The notes under the pieces are model-generated. The model had not been told where the DNA came from. It did not search any database and saw nothing but the letters and a program-made list of their open reading frames with translations. Shown piece by piece: positions 15,684 through 23,861 of a stretch of 64,000 nt of DNA. The stretch is from Paenibacillus terricola (GTDB lineage Bacteria; Bacillota; Bacilli; Paenibacillales; Paenibacillaceae). The position numbers were made by a program, and so were the translations under genes. The stretch is taken from contig NZ_JACXZA010000003.1 in assembly GCF_014779765.1 (NCBI RefSeq), positions 372,001 to 436,000 of the forward strand. Reading direction: 5' to 3'. Each line of letters opens with the position of its first letter. The stretch's first letter is position 1.

Positions 15684-16685
15684 TTATAGAGCATTCAATT
15701 CAATCTCGAATCCCAAATCTTCGATCATCTGGTGATCCGTTGTGATCTCTTGCCCTGCTGTCGTTAGATAGTCACCAACGAAGATGGAGTTAGCTGCGTA
15801 CAGCGCCAGCGGCTGCAGCGTGCGAAGGTTTACTTCTCTCCCACCTGCTACACGAATTTCCTTGGAAGGGCATATGAAGCGGAATAGTGCTAGTACTCTC
15901 AAAGCCTTCATTGCCGGTATGCGTCCCGCATGTTCGAGTGGCGTGCCTGGAATCGCATTAAGGAAGTTGATCGGAATCGAGTCTGCATCCAGCTCTCGGA
16001 GTGCCAGGGCCATCTCGACAATTTCTTCATTCGTCTCTCCCATCCCTATAATGACTCCGGAGCAAGGCGACATGCCGCTCGTCTTGACCTGCTCTACCGT
16101 ATCCACGCGTTGATCGTATGTATGGGTTGTCGTAATGGAAGCGTAGTTGGATCGGCTCGTGTTAAGGTTATGGTTATACCGATGTACGCCTGCATCCGCA
16201 AGACGCTTGGCCTGATCTCCCTTCAGAATGCCTAGGCATGCACAGATCTTCAGCGGCATCGTCGCACGAATCTCTTCTACCGCCGACACCACCTGATCAA
16301 GCTCTCGTGGCGTTGGGCCACGGCCTGAAGCAACGATGCAGTACGTCCCCGCTTTGCGAGCCATTGCTTCACGCGCACCTGCAAGAAGAGTATCGCGATC
16401 GAGCAGAGAGTATTTCTCAACTGGCGCCGTTGATACGATCGATTGCGAGCAGTACCCGCAGTCCTCTGGACATAGTCCGCTCTTGGCATTAATGATCATG
16501 TTTAGCTTCACCCTGGTGCCGTAATAGTGCTTCCTCACTTGAAAAGCCGCCTGCAGCAGCGGCAGTACCTGTTCGTTAGGCGACTCAAGGACAGCCAGTC
16601 CTTCTTCTCCTGTTATACATTCCCCACCAAGTGCCTTATCCGCGAGCGACTGCCAGTCGATTATGTTATCTGTCGTTTGGATGAT
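15684..16685 (-). CDS. bioB: Biotin synthase
   Basis: Radical-SAM enzyme that inserts sulfur into dethiobiotin. The 4Fe-4S motif CPEDCGYC is intact; other hallmarks are YNHNLNTSR, CSGVIIGMGET, SGGREVN-type VAGGREVNLRTLQ and NSIFVGDYLTTAGQ. Homology to other BioB proteins begins about 50 codons before the first GTG (16538), through DWQSLADKALGG and LLQAAFQVRKHYYG, giving ~333 residues as in Bacillus. No ATG, GTG or TTG is in frame between the upstream TAG (16697-16695) and that GTG. AGGAG (16696-16692) stands 6 bp before an ATC codon (16685), chosen here provisionally; ATA 16688 or ATC 16682 are alternatives. No other bio genes are nearby. Confidence 0.9.
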   Translation of the reverse strand: MIQTTDNIIDWQSLADKALGGECITGEEGLAVLESPNEQVLPLLQAAFQVRKHYYGTRVKLNMIINAKSGLCPEDCGYCSQSIVSTAPVEKYSLLDRDTLLAGAREAMARKAGTYCIVASGRGPTPRELDQVVSAVEEIRATMPLKICACLGILKGDQAKRLADAGVHRYNHNLNTSRSNYASITTTHTYDQRVDTVEQVKTSGMSPCSGVIIGMGETNEEIVEMALALRELDADSIPINFLNAIPGTPLEHAGRIPAMKALRVLALFRFICPSKEIRVAGGREVNLRTLQPLALYAANSIFVGDYLTTAGQEITTDHQMIEDLGFEIELNAL

Positions 16686-16706
16686 TATCAGCTCCTATCG
16701 ATCCTT

Positions 16707-16745
16707 ATATGTTAACCTTAATTTATATTATATTGGTTAACATAT
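16707..16745 (-). promoter_or_regulatory. BirA-type operator/promoter of bioB
   Basis: ATATGTTAACC, 17 bp, GGTTAACATAT is a perfect inverted repeat. The GTTAAC arms and spacing agree with the biotin repressor BirA sites known in Firmicutes. The AT-rich spacer contains TATAAT on the minus strand, so BirA would cover the -10 box. Confidence 0.8.
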
Positions 16746-16808
16746 AGTTGTGACCAGTTTATCAGAGCTATCAGATGACGTAAAGACAAATTTGGGATGA
16801 GAAAACAC

Positions 16809-16845
16809 AACCACCCGCATGTTCCTCCTAGGAACGCGGGTGGTT
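16809..16845 (-). terminator. Intrinsic terminator of the acyltransferase gene
   Basis: AACCACCCGC and GCGGGTGGTT form a perfect 10-bp stem. It sits 11 bp after the stop of the leftward acyltransferase gene, with a T-rich tail (GTGTTTTCT) on that strand. Confidence 0.75.
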
Positions 16846-16855
16846 TTGGTTCTTT

Positions 16856-17920
16856 TTAATATAAAATGCTGACGTACCGCCTTGTTATCTCGCTGCCTCT
16901 CAGTCTCACTATGAGAAGGGACATGGCAAGCGACGAGAGGAACACGAGAGTAAACCATGCGAAGCTGTGCGCCTCTACATGACCGAGCACATTCGAATAT
17001 AAGCCAAGGAACATGCCGTGCGAACAGTAGACCAGCAGACTGCTGTCCCGAAGCAGCTTAAAGTCGATCGACCAATTCGGCGATTGCTTATGCAGAAGCA
17101 TTTGGAATAAGAAGTAGGTTGTCGGAAGAAGCATGATCAGCATATTACAATCTCTTATAACGGTAAATTGATTCAAAAGCACGACCTCGAGGATCAGGCC
17201 GACGAGAGATATAGAGAATAGAAGCCCTGGTTTCGAGTGCCGAACCTTTTGCCCCCGCTCATATATACACGCCCCTAATACCACATACACCAGTCCGAAG
17301 AACAGTCCGTTCCTTGTTGTCCCGAACAATTCGAAATAATGGAGCATGAAACGGGAAAGCACCGTATCGTCGCCTAGTAAACCGAAATAAGCATCTCCGA
17401 ATAGTCCAATCACGTAAAGTACGATCGATACTAGCAGCAGTTTAGACAACGACATCATTCGAATGCCGAAATAGAGCGCCGTTATTGCGAATAATAGCGC
17501 AGGAAAATACCATAAGTGAAAGTGGCCGCCTAAGAGAACAAAATCTCTTAGATAGAACAGAATCCCGCGCAGCAGATCGTGATCGTGCTTCTGATAAGAA
17601 TGCTGGATATCATAAACGCCGTAGATAACACTCCATACCAAGTAAATGAGGGCTATTCGCTTCGTATACTTCACCCAATAACTGTCCGCCAGTTTCGCGG
17701 TTCGGTAATTGGTATTGGATATTTTGCTGAAAAATAAGTACCCCGACGCGGCGAAGAAGAACGGTACCGCAATGCGCGCTATCGTGTTCTCGAAGGCCAA
17801 GCTTAATGTCTCGTTCAACGACAACAGCGGCGTAGTATGAATACTGACAATCAGGATCGCAGCTATGAATTTCATGATGTCGAGGTTATTTAGGTTGTAG
17901 ACACTTTTCAATTCCCTCAC
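16856..17920 (-). CDS. Acyltransferase 3 family integral membrane protein
   Basis: A 354-residue multi-spanning protein of the acyltransferase-3 (OafA/WecH-like) family, which acetylates or acylates cell-surface polysaccharides and small molecules. Typical features: N-terminal NLDIMKFIAAILIVSIHTTPLL with the conserved His in the first membrane helix, RIAVPFFFAASGYLFF, and HFHLWYFPALLF. About ten hydrophobic segments are visible. GTG at 17920 was chosen because AAGGG lies just before it and the protein then begins near the first helix; an ATG 23 codons earlier has no ribosome site. It is a lone gene; acceptor unknown. Confidence 0.85.
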   Translation of the reverse strand: MRELKSVYNLNNLDIMKFIAAILIVSIHTTPLLSLNETLSLAFENTIARIAVPFFFAASGYLFFSKISNTNYRTAKLADSYWVKYTKRIALIYLVWSVIYGVYDIQHSYQKHDHDLLRGILFYLRDFVLLGGHFHLWYFPALLFAITALYFGIRMMSLSKLLLVSIVLYVIGLFGDAYFGLLGDDTVLSRFMLHYFELFGTTRNGLFFGLVYVVLGACIYERGQKVRHSKPGLLFSISLVGLILEVVLLNQFTVIRDCNMLIMLLPTTYFLFQMLLHKQSPNWSIDFKLLRDSSLLVYCSHGMFLGLYSNVLGHVEAHSFAWFTLVFLSSLAMSLLIVRLRGSEITRRYVSILY

Positions 17921-18010
17921 TACCCTTTCGCGGTAATAAAGGTCTATTTTAACATAAGTTAGAAAAATAAGGGTGTCAGAGTTCCCCACTCTCTATAGTG
18001 ATCCGTTTAT

Positions 18011-18307
18011 TTAGACCAACGTAGAACACGTCCTTATTCTCTCGAACAATTCCCGATAATGATCTAATCCAAAATCTCGCTCCAACCCGCCGATTGCTCC
18101 CCAGAAGCCATCTTCATCAAACGTTGTGAAGTCTTCCATAATTGCTTGGGCCAGATTGTGAAAAGCATGAGCAATTCGAAAGACGCGATTGTAGTTGTCC
18201 AATACATGCTCGCCACTATTTTTAATGTCCACCAGCGCTTGATAATTTAGAGCTAAGTATGCCTTTCTCTTCCTTTCTTCGATTGTCTCCACCTCCATCA
18301 GCGGCAT
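18011..18307 (-). CDS. Small hypothetical protein
   Basis: A 98-residue, mostly helical acidic protein with no signal peptide or membrane segment. I do not recognise the family. A C-terminal block with FDEDGFWGAIGGLERDFG looks conserved-like. Start at 18307 behind AAGGGG; a second ATG three codons later is possible. It lies between the acyltransferase and a methyltransferase on the same strand, separated from both by about 80-90 bp. Confidence 0.6.
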   Translation of the reverse strand: MPLMEVETIEERKRKAYLALNYQALVDIKNSGEHVLDNYNRVFRIAHAFHNLAQAIMEDFTTFDEDGFWGAIGGLERDFGLDHYRELFERIRTCSTLV

Positions 18308-18389
18308 TGCCCCTTATCTCATCCGAATCACCTTCGATGAGACATTCTAAGCCATGAGATAATATAAGTTGAAAATGAGTATTTGCCTG

Positions 18390-19184
18390 TTACTTCACGG
18401 CTTTAATCGACAGCCATTGAGGAAGCGCCGCCATCGGATTCGTTCTCCAGTCAGCTAAAGCTTGAAGTTCTTCAGCCGAGAAGGCGCTCTTATCTTGTAT
18501 CGAATCATCGATCCAGAACGAGCCGTCTTCCGCATACATTTCTTCAATCTGATGGAGGTGCAAGCCGGATGCTATCATGGCGTTCATTAGGTCCTGCATG
18601 CGCCAGTGATATAGAGGGACATCGTCAATGACAATCGGCCCTGACGCGTCATACGGCTTGACGATGGCTGGTGTTTCGTTAGCCTTGCCGAATGGACGGT
18701 TGAAAGGATGAACGTCTGACATGAGATACGTGCCGCCTTCTTTAAGAATACGATGAATGCTGCTGTACATGGCAGTCAGATCGCTAATCCATACATGTAC
18801 GCCGTTGGAGGTGTAGACCAAATCATATTCAGCGGAATTAAGCTGACCCAGCGTCATCGTGTCATCGCAGATGAATCGGATATCCCAACCATGTCTGACC
18901 GCAATGGCAGCACTGTTCTCTAATTGCCGTTCCGAAATATCGACGGACGAGACTGAAGCCCCCATCAGATGAGAAGCAAATACCGCATGGTTATCGCCGC
19001 TTGATGGAACGCATATTCTTTTCCCTTCCAGGCTTGGGCAAGCTTGTTGCAGCATGGCACACGTCGTAGGATGAAAAGCGGATTCCGGATGACGAACAAT
19101 GCTTGCGATAACCTCTTCCGTTCGATAGATGGGATACCATGTTTCGGACCATTCATTCCACCTGTGTTTGACATTCGTATTCAT
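18390..19184 (-). CDS. Class I SAM-dependent methyltransferase
   Basis: A 264-residue methyltransferase. Motif I is unusual (ICVPSSGDNHAVFASHLMG, with Ser-Gly-Asp in place of the usual Gly-rich loop), followed by the acidic SVDISERQL, then DLVYTSNGVHVW and a post-motif LKEGGTYLMSDVHPF. ATG 19184 was chosen because GGGAGG precedes it at a usable distance; in-frame upstream codons lack a site. Substrate not predictable. Similar proteins in Paenibacillus are annotated only as class I methyltransferases. Confidence 0.85.
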   Translation of the reverse strand: MNTNVKHRWNEWSETWYPIYRTEEVIASIVRHPESAFHPTTCAMLQQACPSLEGKRICVPSSGDNHAVFASHLMGASVSSVDISERQLENSAAIAVRHGWDIRFICDDTMTLGQLNSAEYDLVYTSNGVHVWISDLTAMYSSIHRILKEGGTYLMSDVHPFNRPFGKANETPAIVKPYDASGPIVIDDVPLYHWRMQDLMNAMIASGLHLHQIEEMYAEDGSFWIDDSIQDKSAFSAEELQALADWRTNPMAALPQWLSIKAVK

Positions 19185-19282
19185 TATTCCAGTTCCTCCC
19201 TTTGTTGCTTGGATAGGTCTAGTATAATAAGCTTCGAGGTGGAAAGCTGGATAATTATTGGTTAGCACACGACTTTTACACA

Positions 19283-19322
19283 AACAATAAAGCCACACCG
19301 AAAATATTCGATGCGGCTTAAT
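19283..19322 (-). terminator. Weak terminator-like hairpin
   Basis: Minus-strand AAGCCGCATCGAA...TTCGGTGTGGCTT with mismatches, then TTATTGTTTG. It lies right after the CD3324-type gene. Confidence 0.4.
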
Positions 19323-19328
19323 GTCTTA

Positions 19329-19595
19329 TTATCTTTTGGAATAAATAATTTTCTTAATGCTATGGTAGGAGAGACAATAGATGTCCGACAGCTCTTGCAT
19401 GGAGATTCCCGCCGAAAACCGTTGACGTATCTCGTCGTTTCGAGTACTTAAGAAATGCCTTCCACCCGATTGCTGTCCCCACTTCTTACGCGAGTCTTCA
19501 GGTGCAGGAATATAAATAACCCCGCCATGGACATATTTCTGTATTTCTTTGAGCACATGATTCGGCAGGATGCTCGCAGCGTTTATATATTTCAT
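19329..19595 (-). CDS. CD3324 family (Mor-like) small regulator
   Basis: An 88-residue protein matching the CD3324/Mor-activator-like family: N-terminal MKYINAASILPNHVLKEIQKY, an IYIPAPEDSRKKWG turn, and a C-terminal helix-turn-helix (RFSAGISMQELSDIYCLS, YHSIKKIIYS). These are small probable DNA-binding proteins found singly in Firmicutes; the regulon is unknown. The ribosome site is AAGGAG, 9 bp before ATG. Confidence 0.8.
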   Translation of the reverse strand: MKYINAASILPNHVLKEIQKYVHGGVIYIPAPEDSRKKWGQQSGGRHFLSTRNDEIRQRFSAGISMQELSDIYCLSYHSIKKIIYSKR

Positions 19596-19632
19596 AATGG
19601 CTCTGCTCCTTAAACGTATTCGTTATAAGGCA

Positions 19633-19735
19633 GCAAAGTCTATACGATAACTCCTTGCTCAATTCTTGTTACAAATGACGGTCCTATTAGACGCCCCATG
19701 CAAACAACCGTCGTTGTTTATCGTATAGACTTTGC
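19633..19735. repeat. 103-bp element with perfect 18-bp inverted termini
   Basis: The left terminus (19633-19650) starts GCAAAGTCTATACG. The right terminus (19718-19735) is its exact reverse complement, ending GACTTTGC. The spacer is 67 bp. The minus-strand 67-codon frame 19718-19921 ends inside the right terminus (its last codons read HAKSIR-stop). It resembles a MITE or the remains of an insertion sequence; no clear target duplication was seen. Confidence 0.55.
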
Positions 19736-19921
19736 ATGGAGCTCAACCACATCGGTTAGTGTGTGCACAACAAGATCATTACACAGCACAAAATAGCCCT
19801 CCCTTGTGTTCGATCGTTCTATTAATAAGACTTTAACTTGAACAAAGCGGTATGTAAATATTTTCCCTGTTATTTGAAACAGATTCAGGATCTCAGCACT
19901 TGCACATAAAACGTATACCAC
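19718..19921 (-). pseudogene. Possible transposase-derived fragment
   Basis: A 67-codon frame starting at GTG with a weak AAAGG site. The stretch VQVKVLLIERSNTREGYFVL followed by CNDL loosely recalls the conserved beta-strand region of IS4-type transposases (VKVVFVRNRN...WLALLSTD), but the DDE residues are absent and the frame ends inside an 18-bp inverted repeat. A chance frame is a real alternative. Confidence 0.25.
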
Positions 19922-19967
19922 ACCTTTATATCAGGTGAGCAACGACATACTAGCAACATTTACTTGC

Positions 19968-19985
19968 TATAACATACATGTTATA
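19968..19985 (+). promoter_or_regulatory. Operator palindrome of the marR/MFS operon
   Basis: TATAACAT-AC-ATGTTATA, perfect 8-bp arms, 27 bp upstream of the MarR start. Length and position are typical of MarR autoregulatory sites. Confidence 0.6.
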
Positions 19986-20011
19986 ACATATATATAGTAA
20001 GGGGGAGTTGG

Positions 20012-20458
20012 ATGAAGCTTGACCATCATGTAGGGTTTCTTCTCTCGAAGACGCTTCGACAATTAAATTGTTTATTCAATTATGAATTCAACCAATATGG
20101 CATTACGAGCGAACAATGGTCCATCCTGAAAAAAATGTATGAGCAGGAAGGAAGCAGCATCAAGGATCTCGCCCTTGGAGTCGGAAAAGATCAGGCCAAC
20201 GTGACAAGAATTCTAGACGTGCTTGAGAAGCGGATTCTCGTCAAAAGATGTACTAATCCTGATGATAAGCGCTCCACATTGGTATACTTTACAGATGAGG
20301 GCAAAGACCTGGCAGAGCGCTTAATTCCAACCGATGCGAAAGTGCATCAGATCGCGGTTGGCGGCTTATCGGAACAAGAAATTGCACAATTCGCACAGCT
20401 GCTTGCGGCAATCAATCAGAATGCGCAGCACTATCTAACTACAGCAAGAGACACGTAG
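20012..20458 (+). CDS. MarR family transcriptional regulator
   Basis: A 148-residue winged-helix repressor of standard family length. ITSEQWSILKKMYEQEGSSIKDLA and the recognition region VGKDQANVTRILDVLEKRILVKR are typical, with wing TNPDDKRSTLVYFT. The ribosome site is GGGGGAG. It lies 14 bp before an MFS exporter and behind a perfect palindrome, which is the classic arrangement of a drug-responsive repressor controlling its own operon. Confidence 0.93.
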   Translation: MKLDHHVGFLLSKTLRQLNCLFNYEFNQYGITSEQWSILKKMYEQEGSSIKDLALGVGKDQANVTRILDVLEKRILVKRCTNPDDKRSTLVYFTDEGKDLAERLIPTDAKVHQIAVGGLSEQEIAQFAQLLAAINQNAQHYLTTARDT

Positions 20459-20472
20459 AGAGGGAAAACCAA

Positions 20473-21813
20473 ATGAACGACAGAGTTGTTATGCCCATCT
20501 GGATGTTTGGCGTATTTATCGTCATTATGAATACGACGATGTTTAACGTCTCCATTCCAAGCATTATTCAAGAACTTAACATTACAGCGGACCTAGGGTC
20601 ATGGATCATCTCCAGCTATTCCATAGGGTATGCCCTATCAACCGTGATATATAGCCGCTTATCGGACAGCATCCCGCTGAGGAAGCTGCTGCTAGTCGGA
20701 TTAACGATTCTAGGTTTGTCTTCTGTCATCGGGGTTTTCGCCCATGACTTTAGCATGCTGCTAGCTGTACGCATTCTTCAATCGGCAGGCGCAGGCACGA
20801 TGGCAGGTCTCGGCCTAGTCATGGCTAGCCGCTACATTCCTTATAATCGCCGCGGCCGCGCCATTGCGATGATCTCGACCGGCAGTGCAATGGCATTCGG
20901 ATTCGGGCCTATTATTGGCGGCGTTATCGGTGAATATATCGGCTATAATGGGTTGTTCGCTGTTACTTGTCTCATTCTGTTCGTGCTTCCTGTATTAATG
21001 AAGTTGCTTCCGAAGGAAGAGCCTAAGCCGAGCCAATTCGATGTGACCGGAGCTGTGTTAACGATCATTAACGCAGCGAGCTTGCTCATAGCCGTCATGC
21101 AGCGTTCCGTCTACTGGTTCATCGGCAGCGTAATCTCGATTGTCGTACACGCTTGGTACTTGAAAACCGTTAAGAAAGAAACGTTCATCAACCCGAAGCT
21201 GTTCTCGACCAAAAATTACAGTAAGCTCACTTTAATCGGCTTCTGCGTATTGGTGCTGAACCTAGGCAACCTGTTCCTGATGCCACTCGCCCTTGCCAAT
21301 CTATCGCATGAGTCTACGCTAACGATCGGGCTGACCATTGCGCCCGGCGCGATTCTGTCCGCTCTGTTAGGTCGTTTCGTAGGACGCTGGATCGACCGAT
21401 ATGGCAATGTCCGTTTCCTGCTTATGGGGCATGCGATCTTAGCCATCGTTTTGGCCGTCTTCTCATTCGCTATTGAGGTTTCGCCGATGGTCATTCTGTG
21501 CGGGTATTTATTATTCTCGCCTTCCTTCTCCGCGACCTTGTCCTCGTTGAATAATGAAACGTCTAACATTCTGCCGAAGCAGTTGATCGGCTCGGGGATG
21601 GGTTTGATGCAGCTTATTCAGTTCTTCGGAGGCTCCATGTCGGTTGCGGTATGCGGGCTGATCCTTACGACGCAGAAGAGCGTACCGCTCGGCTTAGCGT
21701 ATGAGCACGTGTATCGCGTGCTGCTCGTTGTGTGTTTGCTTTCCCTTGCCGTATCGGTATGGTACAAGCTGTCCGCAAGCCGAGCGGAGAAGCTTGTGCA
21801 GGCGACAGCTTAA
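20473..21813 (+). CDS. MFS transporter, DHA2/EmrB-like
   Basis: A 446-residue proton-driven exporter with about 14 hydrophobic segments. IMNTTMFNVSIPSIIQEL is the usual first helix, ISSYSIGYALSTVIYSRLSD carries a motif-A-like loop, and FGFGPIIGGVIGEYIGY fits antiporter motif C. It probably exports toxic compounds and is controlled by the MarR protein encoded just upstream. Substrate unknown. Confidence 0.92.
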   Translation: MNDRVVMPIWMFGVFIVIMNTTMFNVSIPSIIQELNITADLGSWIISSYSIGYALSTVIYSRLSDSIPLRKLLLVGLTILGLSSVIGVFAHDFSMLLAVRILQSAGAGTMAGLGLVMASRYIPYNRRGRAIAMISTGSAMAFGFGPIIGGVIGEYIGYNGLFAVTCLILFVLPVLMKLLPKEEPKPSQFDVTGAVLTIINAASLLIAVMQRSVYWFIGSVISIVVHAWYLKTVKKETFINPKLFSTKNYSKLTLIGFCVLVLNLGNLFLMPLALANLSHESTLTIGLTIAPGAILSALLGRFVGRWIDRYGNVRFLLMGHAILAIVLAVFSFAIEVSPMVILCGYLLFSPSFSATLSSLNNETSNILPKQLIGSGMGLMQLIQFFGGSMSVAVCGLILTTQKSVPLGLAYEHVYRVLLVVCLLSLAVSVWYKLSASRAEKLVQATA

Positions 21814-21860
21814 TTAACACTGGACAAGCTCAACAGTCAGTCTTTCATGGCATTCAAAAA

Positions 21861-21898
21861 CAGGGCATACCACATCTCGGTGGTATGCCCTGTCTTTC
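21861..21898 (+). terminator. Intrinsic terminator of the marR/MFS operon
   Basis: CAGGGCATACCAC and GTGGTATGCCCTG form a perfect 13-bp stem with loop ATCTCG, then TCTTTCC. It could also serve the convergent DUF6171 gene. Confidence 0.85.
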
Positions 21899-21935
21899 CA
21901 TTCGCATTGTTTACATCCGGCTGCCTTTAAGCTCC

Positions 21936-22220
21936 TTACACAACCGCCGGCCACAAGCCGCCGCCGGGAAGCGGACAGCCGCGCTGCTTCAGCTTGGCGA
22001 CGACCGGAATGATGCAGCCGCACGCTTGGCACGTGACGCCGCTCACCAGCTTCGGACAAGCGGCGCATGCCGCTAGCCGCTGCTCGTAGATCTCGTCCGA
22101 GACAACCAGCTCCGGCGACGAGAACATCGGACTCGCCAGCAGCCGCTCAATCTGTGCGTCGGTTACCTTGTATTCCTCGCGGCAGCCTTTGCAGCCGGAA
22201 TCGCCTGTCGTTCGGTTCAT
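21936..22220 (-). CDS. DUF6171 zinc-ribbon-like protein
   Basis: A 94-residue Cys-rich protein: CKGC near the N-terminus, then CAACPKL, CQACGCI and a final GCP, enough ligands for one or two zinc sites. The ASPMFSSPELVVSDEIYEQRL middle is typical of DUF6171. Function is unknown for the family. It starts 15 bp after the GH51 stop with only a weak ribosome site (GGGAACGGG), so translation is probably coupled to GH51. Confidence 0.75.
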   Translation of the reverse strand: MNRTTGDSGCKGCREEYKVTDAQIERLLASPMFSSPELVVSDEIYEQRLAACAACPKLVSGVTCQACGCIIPVVAKLKQRGCPLPGGGLWPAVV

Positions 22221-22235
22221 CGCAGCCCGTTCCCG

Positions 22236-23723
22236 TTACGCAAGCTCAAGCGTCGTCACCGACATGGCCGGCAGCGATACCGTAAGCACGCCATCCTTAA
22301 TCGAGAACTCCGAGAATGCCCGCGGCTTCACGTTGTCCGGTTGATCGAATGTATTGTGCGCATCGATCTTGTCAGCCGTAATCGTCGTTCCTGTTACGGA
22401 GAGCGATGCATCTGCCAGTCCGCGAAGGTCGATCGATACTTCAGCCGATGCCTGATGATTGAGATGGCAGAGACTGATATGAATCTTGCCTTCGCCGTCC
22501 TTCGATGCCGTCGACGTAACGGCCGGAATCTCGGTTTTGCCTTCGAAGCTGTAGGCTCCGCCGTCCAGCTCCAGCTCGATCCGTTCCGCGTCTTGGTGCA
22601 CTTTGTACATGTCGAATACGTGATACGTTGGCGTCAGAATCATCGACTCACCCTCGGTCAAAATGACGGCCTGCAGCACGTTGATCGTCTGCGCGATGTT
22701 CGCCATCCGCACCCGTTCGTTATGCTTGTGGAAAATGTTAAAGTTAATGCCTGCCACCAGCGCATCGCGCAACGTGTTCTGCTGATAGAGGAAGCCAGGC
22801 ACCGTACCTGGTTCAACATCGTACCAAGTACCCCACTCGTCGACGATAAGACCGATTCGCTTGGACGGATCATATTTGTCCATAATAGCGCTGTGACGCG
22901 TGATAAGCTCGTCCATGAAGAGCGTTTTGCTCATCGTTTCGAACCATTCCGCTTCGGAGAACCCGGTCGCAAACCCTTTGTTCTCCCACACGCCAGGCAC
23001 TGTGTAATAGTGGAGCGTGATGGAATCCATGAAGCGATGCGCTTCGCGCATGAGCACTTCCATCCAGTTGTAATCGTCCACGTTCGGACCGCAGGCGATC
23101 CGATGGATCCGGTTGCCGTCATAGTTCCGTACATAGGTCTGGTATTGGCGATACAGATCCGCATAATACTCCGGACGCATATTGCCGCCGCAGCCCCAGT
23201 TTTCATTGCCGACGCCGAAGTATTTCACCTTCCAAGCCTCGGCATGACCGTTCGCCGTACGAAGCGCCGACATCGGCGATTCGCCTTGGAACGTCAGGTA
23301 CTCGACCCACTCGGACATTTCTTGAACCGTACCGCTGCCCACGTTGCCATTGATGTATGGTTCGCACTCTAGCTGACGGCAGAGCTCCATGAATTCATGC
23401 GTGCCAAAATGATTGTTCTCGACCACGCCGCCCCAGTGCGTGTTGATCATCCGTTTGCGCGATTCGCGCGGGCCGATGCCGTCCATCCAATGATATTCGT
23501 CGGCGAAGCAGCCGCCCGGCCAGCGAAGAACCGGAATCTTGATCTGCTTAAGCGCGTTCACGACATCGTTCCGGATACCGTTCGTATTCGGAATCGCGGA
23601 ATCTTCTCCTACCCAAATGCCTTCGTAAATACATCTGCCGAGATGCTCGGAGAAATGGCCGTAAATATTGCGATCAATCGTTCCTCTTCCAATGTCTGCG
23701 TTCAATATACCCTTCAACGTCAT
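22236..23723 (-). CDS. Intracellular GH51 alpha-L-arabinofuranosidase
   Basis: A 495-residue enzyme that removes arabinofuranosyl units from arabinan and arabinoxylan oligomers. TIM barrel then a C-terminal jelly roll. Acid/base Glu174 (GVGNENWG) and nucleophile Glu296 (LIVDEWGTW) match the numbering of well-studied AbfA enzymes within a few residues. No signal peptide, so it acts on imported oligomers. ATG 23723 was chosen because AAGGAAG lies 11 bp upstream; GTG three codons earlier sits too close to it. Preceded by a terminator, so it probably has its own promoter, and followed closely by DUF6171. Confidence 0.95.
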   Translation of the reverse strand: MTLKGILNADIGRGTIDRNIYGHFSEHLGRCIYEGIWVGEDSAIPNTNGIRNDVVNALKQIKIPVLRWPGGCFADEYHWMDGIGPRESRKRMINTHWGGVVENNHFGTHEFMELCRQLECEPYINGNVGSGTVQEMSEWVEYLTFQGESPMSALRTANGHAEAWKVKYFGVGNENWGCGGNMRPEYYADLYRQYQTYVRNYDGNRIHRIACGPNVDDYNWMEVLMREAHRFMDSITLHYYTVPGVWENKGFATGFSEAEWFETMSKTLFMDELITRHSAIMDKYDPSKRIGLIVDEWGTWYDVEPGTVPGFLYQQNTLRDALVAGINFNIFHKHNERVRMANIAQTINVLQAVILTEGESMILTPTYHVFDMYKVHQDAERIELELDGGAYSFEGKTEIPAVTSTASKDGEGKIHISLCHLNHQASAEVSIDLRGLADASLSVTGTTITADKIDAHNTFDQPDNVKPRAFSEFSIKDGVLTVSLPAMSVTTLELA

Positions 23724-23800
23724 GCTGTGCACACTTCCTTTGTTTTAGTTAGTACGATTGAAAATCATGGTTCGCCCTGCTATCAAATATTGCTGCAATT

Positions 23801-23843
23801 GAACAAACCAAAGGATACCGACTCAACAGCTGAGTCGATATCC
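23801..23843 (-). terminator. Intrinsic terminator after the GH10/GH43 pair
   Basis: Minus-strand GGATATCGACTCA and TGAGTCGGTATCC form a 13-bp stem (one wobble) with loop GCTGT, then TTTGGTTTG. It separates the GH10-GH43 transcript from GH51. Confidence 0.7.
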
Positions 23844-23861
23844 ACCTTGGTTAACCCCAAG

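Noticed and set aside
22341-23372. 343-codon plus-strand frame
   Set aside because: Antisense shadow of the GH51 gene, with no ribosome site or recognisable domain.
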